The notes: generated by a model not told the origin, from the letters alone. 64,000 nucleotides of DNA from Datnioides undecimradiatus (GCA_008933995.1 WARS01000010.1:11120238-11184237); one strand, 5' to 3'; positions 14,101 through 23,600 are shown, counted from the first letter of the stretch. Translations and numbers: made by a program.

Positions 14101-16176
14101 ATCGATGAGTCACCGGTACAGATCAACGCCCCTGTCTAATTCCTGCGGAGGTAATATCATTATTTGGATCTTTGGGACGATAAAAATCTTATTGTCTCTC
14201 CAGCGCCGTGGAAAATGGCCACTGCGCGGAGAATACATTTGGGCTGAGCGGAATAATGTCCTTGCCCCTCTGTGCAAGGTTATGAAAGGGTGATTTATTC
14301 ACGGCGTGTCATACCTCCTCCCCCGGGTAGATGCTGTGGCGGATCCCTGTACGTCTGGCCTTGGCACTGCACTTACACAGGGGACCATCATTCATCTGGA
14401 CAGAGAGAAAATACGTAAATCAGACACAAGCTTCACTTGCCATGTAGAGCACAGGGGCTGCAGCGCGTTGCACATCTCAAAACTGCACCGCTGCATACTC
14501 CTGACCTTCAGTCCTCCGCCCGAGTTTGAAGTCTGAAGTTTGGGGTCCTGCGTGACGTGGAGTTTGCCAAACAGCGGGAAATTACTTTCATTTAAATAAA
14601 AAAAAAAAAAAACTCTTTAATGAGCTCCGAACAGTTTTCCAATTCCGCAGTTAGACGTCAGACCACAAACGGCCTCGTCTGCTGAGGGCCGGCTTCCAAT
14701 ATTTACTAGAACGACTTCGGCACCTCTCAGAGAGGAGCCTGAACCCGGTTCTCTCGGTCAAATAATGTGGAAAATGCACACGCGTGGAAAACCACTTGAG
14801 AGTATTTCATCACGATGCCGCGCCCTGTAGTATGTGATTAAACCCTGCTTTTTGCAAATTATTGTGCCGCTTCAATGTTTCTTACCACATATTAATATAA
14901 TATTTGTATTGGTCAGTAAGGTTTCTTAGTTTGAAACAATAAACCAATACATAACCATTGATTTGGATGATTTCGGTGTGCTTCTGCAGTCTGTCTTGAT
15001 GTTTTGTTTCCGTTCATTTAAGAATAAAATTGGTTTTTGATTTTAAAAAAGTATATTTTAGGCTTGAATCATTTTTATTAAAACATGTTTTTGCTCTCTT
15101 TCAGACCTCTCTGTCCTCAAGTGTCGTGAGGTCTGTTGATCTAATTGGCCAAAGTGAGCCTGTGACAGTCAGGTGGTTCATCCAATCCCCTGCTGTAGAG
15201 TTTTTAAAAGGCGCCCGCCCCTTCTCCGAGCAGTTTCTAGAGAAGAGTGCCGAGGTGTAACAAACCATCTGGCCTATCAGATCAACTTTAAACTGTTTAG
15301 AGTTCAGGTCTATTGGGATTTCCATCTTTGTTTTAACGCTAGTATATACTGCCATCTGCTGTTAATGTTGGGAAAGCTTTAACGTGAAGTGTAACAGTGA
15401 ATATTTGTGATCTTTGTCTGGGGTCAAACGTTCTTGCTGAAGGACAAGATTCAGCCGATGTGCCGTTTCCCTGCTGTTTCCCTCCCGCTGTCGTCCGGTC
15501 CATCCTGATACCGAGCATGTTGTGGCAGTGAATCATGAGTCGCCTTGCCATTCCGACATGTGTGGCACAGCTTCAGAGTGATTTTGGAATGGTTTTTGGA
15601 TGGACCTGCTCTCAGACGTTTGATTCTTTGTCACAGATTAACGTGGAAGAGATGGAGATGTGAGAGAGAGAGAGAGACAGAGAGACAGAGAGAGAGAGAG
15701 AGACCCACCTGCCCCGGGTCGTTGTACCACAGCTCCTCGTGCAGCCGGTCGGGATGAGCTTTCTTTCTCTTGATCTCGGCGATGACATCGAAAACCTCTG
15801 AGTCAGAGCTGCTGGAGCAGGTGCTTCCTTCCCCGTCTGACTCACAGTCTGAGTCACTGCTGCTGTCGTCTGACACCAAAAGTGCAAAAAACAGGCCTTT
15901 AATGGTTAGAACGTCGCGGGGCGGGAGGCTGAGGCAGGAGTCGGCGAGCGGGAGCCGGCCGAGGGGGTCGAGCTCCCCCGCGCAGCTGCTCGCCTCACAA
16001 ACGTATCGGGAGGCATAAAGACTCAGGGGAGCGGACGGAATGATTACAAATCGTTCAGACACAGCGCCGGTGGCGTTGTGAAGTTCAGATGTGTTACTCA
16101 ATTTCCCAGGCAACTGTGGTCCAACTGAAGGGACCACTGTGTAGGATTTAAGGGGATCTATTGGTAGAGATGGAAT

Positions 16177-16227
<51 letters not shown>

Positions 16228-19200
16228 TACGTTACATCATTTCATCAGTGTATAATGACCTGTCACTAGAAATCAATGTGTTTATAATATCTTAGAATGG
16301 GCCCTTTACATGTATCTACATAGAACAGAAGTCACTTGCTTCCACAGAGTCTGCCATGTTTCTACAGTAGCCAAGAAGGGACAAACTAAATGCTGACTTT
16401 GCTCTTTGCTCTTTTGGGTGGGGTGGGGGTTGCCTGTAGCTTCTCCTACACACTTGAAAGGAGAGCGCAAGTCGAGAGGTATTTAACTGGCCGCAGTCTG
16501 CAAACTCACCACTAGAGGACACTAAACCCTACGCACTGCTCCTTTAAAAGCATCCGAGGTGCCAGCGCCGTTGACGCGTGACACTGAACTCAAAGAAAGC
16601 TCGCGCACACCAAACAAAAGCACGATTGTAATTACCAGTCAGCCGAGGCATGCGTGGTTCTCGGCTGAGCCGCGTCCTCGACTCTTATCTGCAGTTTTTA
16701 ACTCGAGTGCTTGATTGTTGAAGTCGGTGCCCGGAGCAACATATTTAGCAAATTAGCACTCCCCGAGCGAGATTTATGTTATTGCAGCGCAAGAAAAGGA
16801 GACAATCAAGCTGACAGCCCCGCAGATAACATCGTAAGCACTGAACTTAATCTCTGCCGCAGCCTCATGCACCGCTGAGAAGACGGCGAGTTTGTGTGCA
16901 TATCAATTACCGAGGATTGTCAACAGATGTATTAACTGTTTACATGTTGTTATTTAGCCGCTGATCGACGTGCATGCTTGAGTTACAGGCTTGTTTACTT
17001 GATCACAGATACTGTTTCCCGTGACTTGTCTTGATAAGACGACAGAACTGTCGGCAGTGTGAGAAATCATTCATCGTCCTGCGGGACCACCCACCTGGGT
17101 CCTCATCCAGCTTGGTCTTGGGCGGGTCCCATTTCGGCCGAGTGGCCTTCGCTCTCTCCTGCCTCCTCACCAGCTCCTCCTCGAAGCGCTCGTACAGGTC
17201 GCGCAGTTTACTGGTCCCTACCACAGTAGAGTCTCCCTGATACAGATAAAAGGCTTTGATTACAGCACGGCCCGGCTTACTTAAATATTAATAAATCGAT
17301 CTATAATTATATCAGTGCATGGTTTCCTTCACCTTGTTAATGAAAAACAGGTCACATTGTGTCACTTGTGTCACTAAATAAACAGCCAGTGACAGCAAGA
17401 AGTGAGCGTTCGGGGAGAATGCCGCTAAAGGTTGGAGTTTTAGGGGAGATAAACGAGCCGGCGCTCTCCAAAAGCTCCGAAGACATTAAGAAAAGCGTCT
17501 GAAAGGGCAGGAGGTGATTTGCAAAACACCGACTGAGGGGAGAGCGCGGCGTTCACCGAGGAGGCTCGACAACATCCCGGCATTAGAGAGCAGCTAATCT
17601 AGCTCTTTAATGGAGACCGCCAGATAAAATTGATAAAATGGCAGAGTGGAGATTAGGAAAGTTTCCTTTGCCGGTCGGGTGAATTAAAAAGGGCCGTGCT
17701 CGGCGTTAATGGGCGCCGCGGTAAAGTCACTGAATTAAAACGAGTCACTCTGCTCCTTAATCTTCCTAAAACAAAGCGCGGGCTGCGACGCTTTTACGGC
17801 TATGGACTCTGAAACTCTGGCAGAAGTGTACCAAGAGTATAATAACAATCAGAATTTACAGAAAGCAGATAAAATCAAGACAAAGGTAACGACAGTACCA
17901 CTTGGTCCATGGGGTCATTGGAGTAGTAGTTCTCGGCATGTGTGCAGCGGATCCAGGCAGGTTTGAGCAGCTCCTCCTCCTCCTTCTCATCGTCGCCCTT
18001 CTCTTTCTCCTTCTCCCGGTCTCTCTGCTCCCGTTCCTTCTCCCGCTCGCGCTCTCTGTCAGCGAAGGCCTCCTCGGGCTCTCTGCTCCTGACGGAGGAG
18101 TAGCTGCGCTCTCTGCTCGGGCCGGAGGAGCTCTCCGACCTCCTGTCCCTCTCCTCCTCCCAGCGGCCGCGTTTCCTGTCTCTGCTCGTGGACCGGCTGC
18201 GGAGGAACACAATGAATCCTGAGCTAATTCCGCTACATGAGGACCATGTGATACGGATGAAAACAAGTTGCTAAAAGCAGAACACCATTGATTTTACATA
18301 TCAAATCCATATGACCACTCAGTTCTGTGACCACCTGTGTTTGCTTGAAAACCTAAACAAAAGCTTATCGGGCCCCGGGGCAACCTCGGGGTGGCTTGCA
18401 AGCCCCCAAACTTCCATAGAAGTGTGACTGCGTGTACTCATTCCTCGAGTTTTTCATCAGACCCGCTGACAAACAAAGCACAGCCCCTCGTGGACTGCAT
18501 GTGTACCTTCGAGGCCTCTTCCTGTGCCTGTCGGGCGACTGGGACCTGCGACTTTCCCTGTGGCGATACCGCTCTCTGTGAACAAACACAAACGTAACGG
18601 TGAAAAACAAATCATTTCACAGCTTGTTTTTGTTGTTTTTACACCTGCTGTTTATGCACCTGCTTCGATCTCTGCTCCTGTGTCTCGGAGGGGTCCGGCC
18701 TCTGTCGTACTCAGACCTGTAACGTCCTCCCTCTGGTCTGCCGCGCCTGTCCGGGCTCCTCCCGCGGTCCTTCCTCTCTCCAGGAAATTCCATTTTATGT
18801 TTGTCGCCATGGCTACCAAAGCCATAACCCTTCTGCCTGTGGTCATCGTGGCGATACCCCCTTTCTGGAGACCGCCTGTTGTCCATGGGCTTCTCATACT
18901 TGTATTGCCCCCCGTGCCTGAAGCTGTGGTCTGGTTTGAACGAGCTGGGGCTCTGAGTGTAGCCGGGGTTGAAGGTGGGAGGAGGGAAAGGAGGGTGGGG
19001 AGGATGGGGGTAGTTCATGGAGTATGGAGGATGGTAGCTCATAGACTGAGAAGCTATGGGGGGAGGCATGGGAGGGTGGGGTAATGGCGGTGGGGGCACA
19101 TGAGGCATCATGTAAGGGTGGTAGGCGTTCTGAGCAGACACCTGGGACCCTTGTGTGGGACCAGCTGTGGAGGTGGGGAGGGGGGGAGGTGGAAAGTTAG

Positions 19201-19513
19201 GCGGGGGCTCAGGAAAGCCCTGCCGGCCTGGGGGCTTAGGGAAAGGTGGGCGCAGTGGACACTGATTAAGGGAACTGGGAGCCTGGGACGGTGCCGGTGG
19301 AGGGTACTGCATGAAGTCAGAGTGCGGAGGCATGTATCCGCTGTTTCCATGGTAGCCTGAACCAGGAGGAGTCTGAGGATCGTAGTGGTACGGGGGAACA
19401 GGAGGCTGGGGAGGTGGCGGCCTCAGATTGGCGGGTCTGTAGTTTTGAGGGGAGCCGTGCTGTCCTGGGGGCATTCCTCCCCTGGGACCTCCTCGATCCT
19501 GATGGAAGGACAT
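2638..19513 (-). CDS. drosha: Drosha ribonuclease III, N-terminal and central part (partial gene, 14 coding exons)
   Basis: Drosha is the nuclear RNase III of the microprocessor; with DGCR8 it cuts primary miRNA hairpins. Fourteen minus-strand coding exons, each bounded by AG/GT, join in one frame to 2397 nt (799 codons). Order: proline-rich residues 1 to about 190, RS-rich about 200-400, acidic serine tract about 455-475, then the central domain. Zinc ligands known in human Drosha are all present with a constant offset of 23: C513, C515, H526 (human C536, C538, H549) and C538, H586, C653, H657 (human C561, H609, C676, H680). Start is the MSFHQD methionine, which matches an internal MSFHPG in human; an in-frame stop lies upstream in the candidate exon 1. 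The rest of the central domain, both RNase III domains and the dsRBD are beyond the window's left edge. Identification is by recalled similarity to human DROSHA; exon edges are my reading. Confidence 0.96.
3388..3494. repeat. (GA)n microsatellite
   Basis: A nearly pure GA run occupies 3388-3450, followed after a short gap by a second GA run at about 3478-3494. On the drosha transcript strand this is a CU tract. Confidence 0.95.
3711..3737. repeat. (GA)n microsatellite
   Basis: A second GA run, preceded by interrupted GAGA/CACAGA sequence from about 3660. Confidence 0.92.
5050..6060. other. CpG-rich intronic patch with two NotI sites
   Basis: Within intron 14 there is a cluster of CpGs including two GCGGCCGC sites at 5072-5079 and 5105-5112, and a second dense cluster around 5820-6060. 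No Drosha exon is present. It could be an intragenic CpG island, a cryptic or antisense promoter, or simply GC-rich intron. Confidence 0.5.
6149..6273 (-). CDS. drosha: drosha exon 14
   Basis: A 125-bp exon with acceptor ctccaccag and donor CCTCA/gtaaga. It encodes KPSSVRIDQLDREQFNPDVI then TFPIIVHFGIRPAQLSYAGD and P (residues 725-765 plus two bases), nearly identical to human. Reading through the donor gives an immediate stop, so the splice is required. Confidence 0.96.
6274..8159 (-). other. drosha intron 13
   Basis: A 1.9-kb intron with no recognisable exon or repeat. It becomes AT-richer around 7100-7600. Confidence 0.75.
8160..8329 (-). CDS. drosha: drosha exon 13
   Basis: A 170-bp exon with acceptor ttaaatgtcttag and donor ATG/gtgagg. 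It encodes DGGKEVLSMHQVLLYLLRSS through MLQWEELEWQKYAEECKGM to VTNPGM, ending at residue 724. The second half is almost identical to human. Confidence 0.96.
8330..9590 (-). other. drosha intron 12
   Basis: A 1.26-kb intron. It includes a G run at 8880-8891 and an alternating GC stretch at about 9440-9456. No exon was seen. Confidence 0.75.
9591..9665 (-). CDS. drosha: drosha exon 12: C-x3-H zinc ligands
   Basis: A 75-bp exon with acceptor tgctctttcgttcag and donor CCCG/gtaaga. It encodes GPEFDSEASGCPQFHFMPRF then VRFLP. C653 and H657 of CPQFH match human zinc ligands C676 and H680. The FDSEASG part differs from human FEDSPPC, while HFMPRFVRFLP is identical. Confidence 0.95.
9666..10217 (-). 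other. drosha intron 11
   Basis: A 552-bp intron with no repeat or exon recognised. Confidence 0.75.
10218..10299 (-). CDS. drosha: drosha exon 11
   Basis: An 82-bp exon with acceptor ctcccgtgtccag and donor ACAG/gtacga. It encodes NYCVRGLELFASYLFKDILE then LYDWNLT (residues 616-642 plus one base), matching human NFCVKGLELFSLFLFRDILE. Confidence 0.95.
10300..10653 (-). other. drosha intron 10
   Basis: A 354-bp intron in which nothing distinctive was seen. Confidence 0.75.
10654..10725 (-). CDS. drosha: drosha exon 10
   Basis: A 72-bp exon, phase 0, with acceptor catcatcacag and donor GAG/gtcggt. It encodes IPLCRVIRFNIDYTIHFIEE then MTPE (residues 592-615); human reads IPLCKVIRFNIDYTIHFIEE. 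Confidence 0.95.
10726..12524 (-). other. drosha intron 9
   Basis: A 1.8-kb intron carrying the CA microsatellite at 11035-11120. CpG is frequent up to about 11950, then the sequence turns AT-rich. No exon was seen. Confidence 0.75.
11035..11120. repeat. (CA)n microsatellite
   Basis: ACACACAGAC units lead into a pure CA run, then ACGC-interrupted units to about 11120. Confidence 0.95.
12525..12611 (-). CDS. drosha: drosha exon 9
   Basis: An 87-bp exon, phase 0, with acceptor ctgtttcag and donor AAC/gtaagg. It encodes TDRPTVIEYDDHEYLFEGF then SLFSHTPLTN (residues 563-591). H586 corresponds to human zinc ligand H609. The intron to exon 8 is only 147 bp. Confidence 0.95.
12759..12845 (-). CDS. 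drosha: drosha exon 8
   Basis: An 87-bp exon, phase 0 on both sides, with acceptor gtctcttccag and donor CTG/gtacga. It encodes PVKKCRAMNNNAGKLFHYR then ITVSPPTNFL (residues 534-562), close to human AIKPCRPMTNNAGRLFHYR. C538 corresponds to zinc ligand C561. Confidence 0.95.
12846..14314 (-). other. drosha intron 7
   Basis: A 1.47-kb intron with no recognised exon, RNA gene or repeat. Confidence 0.75.
14315..14395 (-). CDS. drosha: drosha exon 7: first zinc-ligand exon
   Basis: An 81-bp, 27-codon exon, phase 0 on both sides, with acceptor ctctctgtccag and donor GAG/gtatga. It encodes MNDGPLCKCSAKARRTGIRH and then SIYPGEE (residues 507-533). C513, C515 and H526 match zinc ligands C536, C538 and H549 of the human enzyme. 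Confidence 0.96.
14396..15714 (-). other. drosha intron 6
   Basis: A 1.3-kb intron, AT-rich in the middle (about 14850-15100). Its 5' end, at high coordinates, is occupied by the CT/GA microsatellite. No exon was seen. Confidence 0.75.
15662..15703. repeat. (GA)n / (CT)n microsatellite next to the exon 6 donor
   Basis: GA and CAGAGA units. In the drosha transcript this is a CU-repeat starting about 11 nt after the exon 6 splice donor at 15714. Confidence 0.95.
15715..15869 (-). CDS. drosha: drosha exon 6: acidic serine tract
   Basis: The acceptor is ttttggtgtcag and the donor GGGCAG/gtgggt. The exon encodes DDSSSDSDCESDGEG, then STCSSSSDSEVFDVIAEIKR, ending ELWYNDPGQ (residues 455-506). From STCSSSSD to DPGQ it is almost identical to human. 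A CT-repeat tract begins a few bases inside the following intron (see the repeat at 15662). Confidence 0.96.
16127..16547. mobile_element. short non-autonomous TIR element (MITE-like) in drosha intron 5
   Basis: One end reads gggaccactgtgtaggattt; the other end, reverse-complemented, reads aggagcagtgcgtagggttt followed by tctagtggt, opposite tctattggt in the first arm. The two ends thus form an imperfect terminal inverted repeat about 420 bp apart. The interior (CTGCCATGTTTCTACAGTAG and similar) matches a repeat I recognise as common in teleost genomes; I cannot give its database name. It has no transposase. A TAA microsatellite sits inside it. Confidence 0.75.
16178..16225. repeat. (TAA)n microsatellite
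   Basis: About 16 TAA units lie inside the MITE-like element of drosha intron 5. Confidence 0.95.
17095..17236 (-). CDS. drosha: drosha exon 5
   Basis: The acceptor is tttatctgtatcag and the donor CCCAG/gtgggt. The exon encodes GDSTVVGTSKLRDLYERFEEEL and continues to PKTKLDEDP, closely matching human GDSTVVGTSRLRDLYDKFEEEL. It forms residues 408 to 454 plus one base, a helix-rich stretch at the edge of the central domain. Confidence 0.95.
17237..17898 (-). other. drosha intron 4
   Basis: A 662-bp intron with nothing distinctive. Confidence 0.75.
17899..18196 (-). CDS. drosha: drosha exon 4: basic/acidic region and start of central domain
   Basis: The acceptor is tgtgttcctccgcag and the donor GTG/gtactg. 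The exon encodes residues 308-407, starting SRSTSRDRKRGRWEEERD (human RSPSREKKRARWEEEKD). A long charged run of RE/KE repeats follows, then EEEELLKPAWIRCTHAENYY, nearly identical to human. It joins directly to exon 3 without the segment that separates these parts in the longest human isoform. Confidence 0.93.
18197..18506 (-). other. drosha intron 3
   Basis: A 310-bp intron. I looked here for the extra exon that mammals splice between these positions and found no matching open frame. The second short gap, intron 2 (18576-18659), is only 84 bp. Confidence 0.7.
18507..18575 (-). CDS. drosha: drosha exon 3: RS-rich segment
   Basis: This 69-bp exon lies between acceptor ttgttcacag and donor GAAG/gtacac. 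It encodes residues 285-307 (ERYRHRESRRSQSPDRHRK and neighbours). The SQSP serines (296, 298) sit where human Drosha has the RSPS serines reported as GSK3-beta targets for nuclear retention; that equivalence is my inference. It is phase 2 in and phase 2 out. Confidence 0.9.
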
Positions 19514-19515
19514 GA
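18660..19515 (-). CDS. drosha: drosha exon 2: start codon and proline-rich region
   Basis: The acceptor reads ttgttttgtccgcag before TC-ATG, with the ATG at 19511-19513. The exon encodes residues 1-284 plus two bases. It is rich in proline, glycine and tyrosine (repeated PPPP, PHPP and PPFP blocks), then turns to RS/RD content near GRSPDRRGRPEGG. This low-complexity N-terminus is typical of vertebrate Drosha and is not needed for catalysis in vitro (family knowledge). The donor is CAG/gtgcat at 18660. A second possible donor, CAG/gtgtaa, lies 15 nt further in frame; the first fits the human alignment better. Confidence 0.93.
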
Positions 19516-20299
19516 CTGCGGACAAAACAAGATCACAAAGATTGATTGTTCTTTTTTCTTCTATTGTTTTCTTCTAATGTTCCCCAAGGTATTGCCCTTT
19601 GGAGCTGGGGATGGGTAACATTTAGCTACAACTAGGTAATGGATGAACGGTGAAGCTGACAGGTGGGTTTAGGCGTGATCAAGTTGATGGCAAGAGGAGC
19701 ACAGATTAACGGAGAAGCAGACTTGGACACAACACCGGTGCTATGAACCTCACTGAAGCAGTGAACTCAAGCTGAAGTTAGACAGTCAGACACCTATGAT
19801 GGATTTTAAAACTTTACTAAATATAATGTTTACATGTCTGTGATGACGCTTCCAGTAGCGTTTCTGTATAAATAACTTGGCATCTTGACGAATGAATGAA
19901 TGAATGAATGAATGACGAAACGAGCCATTACAAGGTAACAGATCGACATTAGCAATCGTTAGAACACCGTTTCTGTGTTTATACACCCTCACAGCATTAC
20001 CAACAGAACAACTTCAAATGACTTGCTTGCACTGAATTGAGCATCATTAGCTAGCTAGCGTTAGCTTCAACAGATGTCGTTTCCAAAACACGGATTAAAC
20101 GAAGGAAAACAGCCGTGAGTTGCCGACTAAATGTTACAGTTTAATAAGAAAAAAGCAGCCAATCTGGATCAATATTAACGTAATACCGTAGTTATCCTTG
20201 AGCTAACAGCAGCAGTTAGGTTAAAGCTCCACTAGCCGGCGGTAGCATGTTAGCAAGCCTGCTAGTACGTAATGACAGTAAACGTGTAGAGGAAATTAC
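19516..20299 (-). other. candidate drosha intron 1
   Basis: This is the interval between the candidate exon 1 donor and the exon 2 acceptor, 784 bp. It contains a GAATG microsatellite at 19890-19914. No exon was seen. Confidence 0.5.
19890..19914. repeat. (GAAT)n tandem repeat
   Basis: About six gaat units, flanked by GACG on both sides. Confidence 0.9.
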
Positions 20300-20440
20300 C
20301 TTCAAAGAATAAGAAGCACTAGCAACAGGAGCGTATCATGCCGTCTTCACAGCTTGTTCAAACACGTACAAGTAGGCAACTGTAAAATGTTTTCAACATA
20401 GATATTCATATGAGGCAGTGAGGTGTTTCTTGTCACGTTC
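20300..20440 (-). other. drosha: candidate drosha exon 1 (5' UTR); upper limit uncertain
   Basis: On the minus strand TTTGAAG/gtaatt at 20300 is the best donor upstream of exon 2 and would leave a 784-bp first intron. Joined to exon 2, the frame of the drosha ATG is closed by an in-frame TAG at 20319-20321, which supports the MSFHQD start. The transcription start is not visible; I set the upper limit just below the paired CCAAT boxes. Confidence 0.45.
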
Positions 20441-20494
20441 TCTAATCGGGCCGCGTTTCTAGTCGGAATGGTTAGACAGTAGAACAAGGCAGCA

Positions 20495-20529
20495 CCAATC
20501 ACATTCAGCGACTGAGCCCCTTGTCCAAT
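20495..20529 (-). promoter_or_regulatory. paired CCAAT boxes, candidate drosha promoter
   Basis: CCAAT occurs at 20495-20499 and 20525-20529 on the plus strand, so ATTGG on the drosha strand, 30 bp apart (about three helical turns). NF-Y commonly binds such paired sites in TATA-less housekeeping promoters. No TATA box was seen on the minus strand nearby. Assignment to drosha is inference from position. Confidence 0.4.
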
Positions 20530-20689
20530 GAAAGACCGGTGTTTCTCCCCGGGCTGAAGGGCTGGGGCACCAGTATGGGTTGTAAACACGCTACTCCAAA
20601 GCCACTTTTTGGTAACTACTCGGATGATGGATAATAAATATAAAATATTTTCAGTGTAAAATACAAACACGACAAGCAGCACAGAGCAC

Positions 20690-23600
20690 TGTACTCAGAA
20701 AAGAAACATTTGTCATCCATATTGGTAGATCTCGCTGAGCACATTGAGCACATTACTCTTTATTGAGGAGTGAGTATTTCAGAAATGGAGTGAGAGTCAG
20801 GTGTGAATACCTGTTCCCTTAATAGTAAATGTCAGTTAATGGAGATTAAGGCTGTCATCTCACAACTCCTTCATATAATATACCTCCATTATGTTCCCAG
20901 AAGAGAGCATGTCAGCTCTTCCCTTTCAAGGCGTATATAACTTCCGTACAAATAGAAATTATTCGTGTTTAGTTCTCAAAAAATATTAGACACTTTTTTT
21001 CTTATTTTCTGTGGCAAATTTAAAGAAAAGTGCTCATGTGGATTTTGACTTCTTTATAATTGACTGAAATTGTATTTATCAGGTGTTCATAGCTTTAATT
21101 TAAGCTTTGCAGGTAGGCTATATCTGTGTTTTGGAACTTTCTTGTTAATGTCTTGATAAATACAGTTGTACCGTAATGTTTTGTGAAAGAAGTATCATCC
21201 ATCGGCACGTCATTTAATCCTTAACTGCTCTACTTTGGAGGGTGGCAGAGGACCAGCAGTCTATCCTGCTGACATTGGGTTATGGTGCACACCCAGCATT
21301 TAACCAATTCATCACAAGACAACTTAAAACTACATTAAACTAAACTGCATTACATAATAAAGAAGAAATAGACAGACCGACTATTGCTGTGTACTTGTAT
21401 CACTGATGCACTAGAGGGCAGCAGAGCATTGTTCTTTTTTTGTTTGTTTGTTTTTTGGGGTTTTTTTTGGGGGGGGGTAATAATTGGCTGACAATAAACT
21501 GATACATTGCCATGGCAACATGTCATACACCTTTTTTTTCAGAATAAATGAGACAGACCTATATTATACATTTATGTCTGAGCTAAATTCTACTGTTGCT
21601 TTTTCCAAAAACCTGGGGAACACTGTGGCCTCAACGTGCATCTTCCAAATTATTCTGAGTGTGGAAGATATTAGGCATCTGCCAGGTATGACCCAACGTT
21701 GTCTCGTGAGACATTGTCCTGAATACATGGCTCACGGCCCAGTAGTTTAACCCCTGTGTGGTGTAGCATTGACGTGTGCCCCGCTGTGATGTTAGGCAAT
21801 GCACATTCTTCCCGGATGAATTAATGTGAAGTGGGAGTTAGGTTAAAGACCATGAGCCCACGCAGTTTGCTCGAAGGCAACACCTACGTTCTGCTCTGAC
21901 CATTAATCACCTAGCTTGGGAGATTCTGTGGACAAACTGCTAGTAAGAGTAACAGCGTGGGTAAAAGTATGGGAACATCCTGTCCACATATATTTTTTTT
22001 CCTATTAGTTTTGATCGGAATATGTTTTTTTCATAGTTTGGGCATCCTGACAAAAATACGAACTTTGTGGTAGCAGTTTATGGGAGAACCTTGACCTCAG
22101 CTGCATCCAACACTTTGGAGATGAATTAGATATCTGATTCAGGTTGCAACAAATGACTGCTTTCATTCTAGATCCTCAATTAGCCAATTAATTGCGTGGT
22201 CAATGAAGTATCAGAATGACAGAAGGGTGAAACAGTGATATCCTTTAAAGTTTGTTTCAACTGACCGCAAAGATTGTTATGCTCAGATGTGACAAATGAA
22301 AGCACTAAAACCTCACAGTACAGAAACTACAACTTGGTGGGTATTATTTTTATTTATTTATTTATTTTTTTTGTTTTAGCATTTTTTGCATGACAAAACT
22401 CTCTGACTCTGACTCTGAGCCTGAATGGGAGCAAATCCCTGCAATGATTTGCTGCATGACAGTCATTCCCATTTGAAACACTTGTACTATCAGATACGAG
22501 GATCCCAGGTGTCCAGAGTGTTTCTCTGTATGCTGCATTCCAAAAAACAAAACCACATTGATATCAATTTATAATCAATGATCCTTTAAAATTATTTTTA
22601 AAAATACTTTCAAGTTCAGTTTGGACAGCAAAGTGTTTTGATTTTAACAAACTGCCATAGATTTAATCAAATGTAAAGCCACAAAAGTCATATTTTTGGT
22701 TGGATCCTCCCTTTAAGCCACCTGCTGTCCCATGTGAACTGAGCTGACCAATCAGTATGCCGAGGACCAGTACTCAGAGCCATAGATACACCTGGCATTG
22801 CAGTTCCCGTGACTCACCGCTGTCACCGCAGCAGAATAGTTCCCACCGTGACATATTTCATTCATCACCAAACACCGAGCGCAAATATTTTGTAATATCA
22901 ATTCTGAACCTGTCATTCACACTCCAACAGAGACAAGAATAGCAGAATTCTTCCAATTTACTTGGTTTTCCTCTGACATGCCTCTGACGGTTGCACAACT
23001 CCATTATGATTCAATTCAGGTCGTCCCAAGCTGCATCGGTATTCTCTGCCTTTGAGCCGGTCACAGCCTCTCAATCTCAAAGAATACACACACGTATATG
23101 AACAGATAAATCAGAGAGGAGAAATGCAACACCAGTCCTCTGCTGCACCTGATATTAGTTTTTAAAGATTCATTTATTTTTTTAGAAACACGGGAATGAG
23201 CTGACTTTATCTAATTCCTAAACTTTGTTATATTATTCGATTACCTATGTAAGGGCCCCCTCAAAAGAAATGATTTTATTATTCCTACAGCATTATAATA
23301 AGTAATCCAATTCTGTCTGTAACATTTTGCTGTAATGAATCATTATAAGTGGTAAATGTATCATTATCGAACACGATCAACAGGACGTCTCTGAAACACA
23401 CCGTACTTTCCTTTATTAGCATTCATTTCGGCTGAAAGGGCCAAAAGGAGAATGGTGTTATTTGTTGTTCGAATGAGAAAATGTGAAAGCGGAGAGTAAT
23501 GTACCCGTGGGACGGGCGAGCCAGTGAATATTTAGATGCAACATGTTCCTCCGAATGAGATGGAGGAGCTCTGAGGTGACCATTAGCAGTGAAACTGGGG

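Larger units (their letters stand above)
15870..17094 (-). other. drosha intron 5
   Basis: A 1.2-kb intron. It contains the MITE-like element at 16127-16547; the remainder shows no exon. Confidence 0.75.

Noticed and set aside
18524-19360. Plus-strand and alternative-frame open frames over drosha exon 2
   Set aside because: The proline-rich drosha exon leaves few stops in other frames; none has independent support.
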